From Actinomycetes bacterium (GTDB taxonomy: Bacteria; Actinomycetota; Acidimicrobiia; Acidimicrobiales; RAAP-2), in the NCBI GenBank assembly GCA_021831035.1, contig JAKBNL010000001.1, forward strand, positions 62,001 through 126,000: 64,000 nt of DNA. Direction: 5' to 3'. Below, in pieces: positions 61,197 to 64,000 of the stretch. Within the stretch, counting starts at the first letter, position 1. Every line of letters starts with the position of its first letter. A model generated the notes under the pieces. The model ran no database searches. It was not told the DNA's origin and saw only the letters and a program-made list of their open reading frames with translations. The position numbers and the translations under genes were made by a program.

Positions 61197-61767
61197 GCCG
61201 GTCGATGAGGACCGAGAGCCACATCCCCTGGCCGAGCGCGACGATGACCGGCGCGAGGTCGAGCCAGGCGTCGGCCCGCGACGAGGTGGCGTAGAGCACG
61301 AGCAAGACGACCTCCGAGGTCACCCGCAGGCCCGAGGCCCGACCGAGCCGACGGGCGGCCAGGACCCCCACGACCAGGTAGTTGAGGCCCGGCACCCAGG
61401 CGTCGAGCGTCCAGCGCCCCCGCAACTGCTTCGAGGCCTCCGCGTAGACGACGGTGCCCAGGGCGAGCAGGCCCACCGCGGCCGCCCCGGCCAGGGCGGC
61501 GAACCACCGGGGCAGGGGCTCGGCGGAGCCGGGCAGGTGGTCGAGCACCCCCACCAGCAGCGCGAGCCCACCGATCACCCCCACCACGCCCAGGTCGACC
61601 ACGCGTCGCAGCGCCCGCACGAGCCCGAGGCTCGCGCCGAGGCGGCGCGCTCGGGCCGGCTCGCCGTAGGGGCGGGTCACGCCCGTCCAGTCGGCGCCGT
61701 TCCAGACGCGCCACTGACGATCCCCCGCGGGGTCGGGGTACCAGCCGGGAGGAGGTCCGACACTCAC
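61162..61767 (-). CDS. DUF2510 membrane protein
   Basis: A 201-residue protein. The N-terminal DUF2510 motif PPPGWYPDPAGDRQWRVWNG is followed by a linker and about four or five membrane helices (for example VDLGVVGVIGGLALLVGVL). DUF2510 is a short Trp-rich module found on membrane proteins of actinobacteria. Function unknown. ATG/GTG start near 61767. Confidence 0.83.
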   Translation of the reverse strand: MSVGPPPGWYPDPAGDRQWRVWNGADWTGVTRPYGEPARARRLGASLGLVRALRRVVDLGVVGVIGGLALLVGVLDHLPGSAEPLPRWFAALAGAAAVGLLALGTVVYAEASKQLRGRWTLDAWVPGLNYLVVGVLAARRLGRASGLRVTSEVVLLVLYATSSRADAWLDLAPVIVALGQGMWLSVLIDRLTGPVDSTLAS

Positions 61768-61811
61768 GGCCCCATTCTCCCACGACGACGGGGCCGTGTC
61801 GCCGGCGGCGT

Positions 61812-62861
61812 CTACCCCCCCATCAGGGAGGACGGCACGTCGAGCAGGGTGGTGTCACCGATCGCGACGCACCGGCGCGTCCCGCAGGCCACCGCGAGCA
61901 GGTCGCCGGGGACGTAGCGCAGTCGGGGCTCGAGCGCCCGCCGGCCCGAGGTCCGCGCCTCGAGGAAGGGACGTCCCCCGGCGCCGCCCACCACGACGCA
62001 CGTCCCGTCGGGTGTACAGGCCAGGGCCCGCGCCGGGCCGGCGAGGGCCGTCGAGCGCCAGGCGGAGCTCCCCGCGCGAAGGCGCACGACCAGGCTCGCC
62101 CGGCGAGTGCGCGCGAGCCCCCGGCAGGAGGCGGCCGAGCAGGTGAGCGAGGCGAGGGCGACCCACCGGGGCGGGACCGGCAGGGCCGACCAGGTCGCCC
62201 CACCGTCGGTGGTTCCCTCGGCGAGCACGCGACTCGCCGCGTCGCGCGCGGCCAGCACGCAGCGCGTGGCGCTGGCGCAGGCGATCGAGGTCACGACGTC
62301 ACCCGGGGCGAGGGGGAGGGGGGTGGCCGTCGACCAGGTCGTCCCGCCGTCGGCGCTCGTCGACCACCGGGGCACGCCGCGGGCGGCGCCGGCGTCGGCC
62401 AGCGCGCACACCCTCGGGGTGCAGCCGATCGCCTCGACGCCGGCGCCCCCGCTCGGGGGCGTGACCAAGCCGACCCGGTGGGTCGCCGCGCTGAACCTCC
62501 ACAGGAGGTCGCCGCCGGCGTCGGCCCCGCCGACGAGGCAGGACGAGCCCCCGCAGCCGATCGCGCCGATCGAGGGCGCGCCCACCGGGGGCAGGTGCAG
62601 GGGGATCCACGGGCTGCGCGGCGTGGAGAACTCCCCGGTCGCCGCGAGACCGACGGCGGTGGTCGACGAGCCCAGCGCCACGCAGGCGTCGTCGCGCGCG
62701 CAGCCCACCACCGTGAGCGCCACCGAGATCGAGCGGGTCGGGACTCCCGTGACCGCGGGCCGCGCCGCCACGGTCGCCGCGCAGGCGGCGAGGAGCACGC
62801 CGGCGAGTGCCGCGCCGACCGCCGGCGCGGCCCGGGTTCGGGCGCCCCGGCCCGGTCCCAC
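61812..62861 (-). CDS. Lipoprotein with seven cysteine-paired repeats (beta-propeller-like)
   Basis: A 349-residue exported protein with a lipobox LLAAC in its signal (about 22-26). Seven strand-like repeats each carry one Cys pair: GCARDDAC, GCGGSSC, GCTPRVC, ACASATRC, TCSAASC, ACTPDGTC and ACGTRRC, often preceded by V/I-G/A and followed by V/A. Repeats with SADGGTTW and TDGGATW are BNR/Asp-box-like. Seven such units suggest a seven-bladed propeller stabilised by disulfides. Its GTG shares one base with the stop of the upstream aminotransferase gene. Confidence 0.78.
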   Translation of the reverse strand: MGPGRGARTRAAPAVGAALAGVLLAACAATVAARPAVTGVPTRSISVALTVVGCARDDACVALGSSTTAVGLAATGEFSTPRSPWIPLHLPPVGAPSIGAIGCGGSSCLVGGADAGGDLLWRFSAATHRVGLVTPPSGGAGVEAIGCTPRVCALADAGAARGVPRWSTSADGGTTWSTATPLPLAPGDVVTSIACASATRCVLAARDAASRVLAEGTTDGGATWSALPVPPRWVALASLTCSAASCRGLARTRRASLVVRLRAGSSAWRSTALAGPARALACTPDGTCVVVGGAGGRPFLEARTSGRRALEPRLRYVPGDLLAVACGTRRCVAIGDTTLLDVPSSLMGG

Positions 62862-64000
62862 TACAGCGCGCGGATCGTCGAGGCGAGGACGTCCAGGCCG
62901 TCGGCCAGTTGCGCGTCGGTGATCACCAGCGGCGGCAGGAGGCGGATCACGTTGCCCCAGGTCCCGCAGGACAGCGTCACGACGCCCTCGCGCTGGCAGG
63001 CCGCCACGACGGCCTTGGCGGCCGCCGCGTCGGGCGTGGTCGTGCCGGGTCGGACGAACTCGAGGGCCATCATGGCCCCGCGCCCGCGCACGTCGCCGAC
63101 GGCCGGGCACTCGCTCGCCAGCTCGTCGAAGCGGGCGCGGATCGTGACCCCCAGGGCCCGGGCCCGGCCGGCCAGGTCGCGCGAGCGCATCGTCTCGATG
63201 GTCGCCAGCGCCGCCGCGGCGGCCACCGGGTTGCCCCCGTAGGTGCCGCCGAGGCCGCCCTCGTGCACGGCGTTCATCAACTCGGCGCGCCCGGTCACCC
63301 CGGCGAGGGGCATCCCGCCGGCGAGCCCCTTGGCGGTCGTGACGAGGTCGGGCACCACGCCCTCGTGGTCGACGGCGAACCAGTCGCCGGTGCGGCAAAA
63401 GCCGCTCTGGATCTCGTCGGCGACGAAGACGACGCCGTTCGCGCGGGCCCAGTCGGCCAGGGCCGGCAAGAACCCCTCGGCCGGCACGACGAAGCCGCCC
63501 TCGCCCTGGATCGGCTCGATGAGCAGGGCCGCCACGTTGTGGGCGCCCACCTGGGTCTCGATCTCGGCGATGGCCCGCGCCGCGGCCTCGGGGCCCGAGA
63601 GGCCGTCGCGGTAGGGGTAGCTCATCGCCACCCGGTACACCTCGGGGGCGAAGGGTCCGAAGCGATCCTTGTAGGGCATGTTCTTCGCCGTGAGGGCCAT
63701 GGTGAGGTTGGTGCGCCCGTGGTAGGCGTGGTCGAAGACGACGACCGCCGGTCGGCCGGTGGCGAGACGGGCGACCTTCACCGCGTTCTCCACGGCCTCG
63801 GCGCCGGAGTTGAACAGGGCCGAGGTCTTGGCGAAGTCGCCCGGGGTCAACTCGTTCAGTCGCTCGCAGACCGCCACGTACTCCTCGTAGGGGGTGACCA
63901 TGAAGCAGGTGTGGGTGAAGTCGGCCACCTGGCGCGAGACGGCCTCGACGAGCTCGGGCACGGCGTGGCCGATCGAGGTCACCGCGATGCCCGAGCCGAG
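62861..64000 (-). CDS. gabT: 4-aminobutyrate aminotransferase-like enzyme (partial, start beyond window)
   Basis: 379 residues of a class III aminotransferase; the frame remains open to the window edge, where it reads LGSGIAVTSIGHAVPELV, the usual internal GabT segment, so about 50-60 N-terminal residues lie outside. NSGAEAVENAVKVAR, EPIQGEGGFVVP, FVADEIQSGFCRTGDW with the ring Asp, and TTAKGLAGGMPLAGVTG with the PLP Lys identify it. Donor is probably GABA or another omega-amino acid. It is transcribed with the lipoprotein gene. Confidence 0.9.
   Translation of the reverse strand, partial: LGSGIAVTSIGHAVPELVEAVSRQVADFTHTCFMVTPYEEYVAVCERLNELTPGDFAKTSALFNSGAEAVENAVKVARLATGRPAVVVFDHAYHGRTNLTMALTAKNMPYKDRFGPFAPEVYRVAMSYPYRDGLSGPEAAARAIAEIETQVGAHNVAALLIEPIQGEGGFVVPAEGFLPALADWARANGVVFVADEIQSGFCRTGDWFAVDHEGVVPDLVTTAKGLAGGMPLAGVTGRAELMNAVHEGGLGGTYGGNPVAAAAALATIETMRSRDLAGRARALGVTIRARFDELASECPAVGDVRGRGAMMALEFVRPGTTTPDAAAAKAVVAACQREGVVTLSCGTWGNVIRLLPPLVITDAQLADGLDVLASTIRAL

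Noticed and set aside
1..64000. CRISPR arrays and rRNA genes
   Set aside because: No regularly spaced repeats and no rRNA-like sequence were seen.

Overview
The window reads as chromosome of a high-GC actinobacterium. GC is very high almost throughout, starts are often GTG or TTG, and genes are packed with 1-4 nt stop/start overlaps. The order tRNA-Leu(CAG), fhaA, fhaB, pstP, pbpA, pknB, crgA is the actinobacterial cell-wall/division signalling block. Class and genus are inference; an Acidimicrobiia-like lineage would fit the respiratory genes and the compact layout, but nothing here proves it.

Layout. 1-6.4 kb: metabolic oxidoreductases, including a ferredoxin-GltD-flavodoxin fusion, a carotenoid/amine-oxidase-type flavoprotein, a VOC protein, an alpha/beta hydrolase and an Old Yellow Enzyme. 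6.6-13.7 kb: acetyltransferase, tRNA-Leu and the fhaA-crgA block, which lacks the expected rodA/ftsW. 13.7-26.1 kb: thiolase, thioesterase, membrane proteins, a class III aminotransferase, a large cyclase-ATPase regulator, cysK-cysE, an MMPL exporter, and a membrane protein/methyltransferase pair. 26.1-27.8 kb: a gene graveyard next to the 3' end of tRNA-Ile(GAT), with two opposed IS3-family transposase remnants and the 3' end of a type I restriction-modification hsdM. 27.9-41.6 kb: TesB-like thioesterase, ctaG ending inside tRNA-Ala, a DUF664 pseudogene, lepB, a three-gene cytochrome b6-type operon, a cation/proton antiporter, ctaA and ctaB (divergent), a TlpA-like thioredoxin, a GH18-like protein, an ABC exporter and serS. 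41.5-43.6 kb: a SenX3/RegX3-like two-component pair. 43.6-48.4 kb: a compact four-gene type IV secretion-like module (pilin-like, TrbL/VirB6-like, VirB4-like, VirD4-like). 48.4-64 kb: ROK kinase, M20 amidohydrolase, small membrane proteins, tRNA-Arg, PIN protein, enoyl-CoA hydratase, TetR/MFS drug-efflux pair, MetE-like protein, DUF805, SqdB-like sulfoquinovose synthase, a double TetR regulator, a haem-dependent demethylase-like protein with a 52-residue partner, a DUF2510 protein, a seven-repeat cysteine-paired lipoprotein and a truncated GabT-like aminotransferase.

How they work together. fhaA-crgA links Ser/Thr phosphorylation to peptidoglycan synthesis and septation. ctaA, ctaB, ctaG, the b6-type operon and the TlpA-like protein serve aerobic respiration (haem A, copper insertion, quinol oxidation, thiol handling). 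The cytochrome b operon has two GGGAC-type inverted-repeat sites upstream that resemble DosR boxes, suggesting oxygen or redox control. The strongest candidate for an under-described system is the T4SS-like module at 43.6-48.4 kb: it has both ATPases and two membrane components, but no relaxase, integrase or VirB8/9/10-type genes next to it, and its base composition matches the chromosome.
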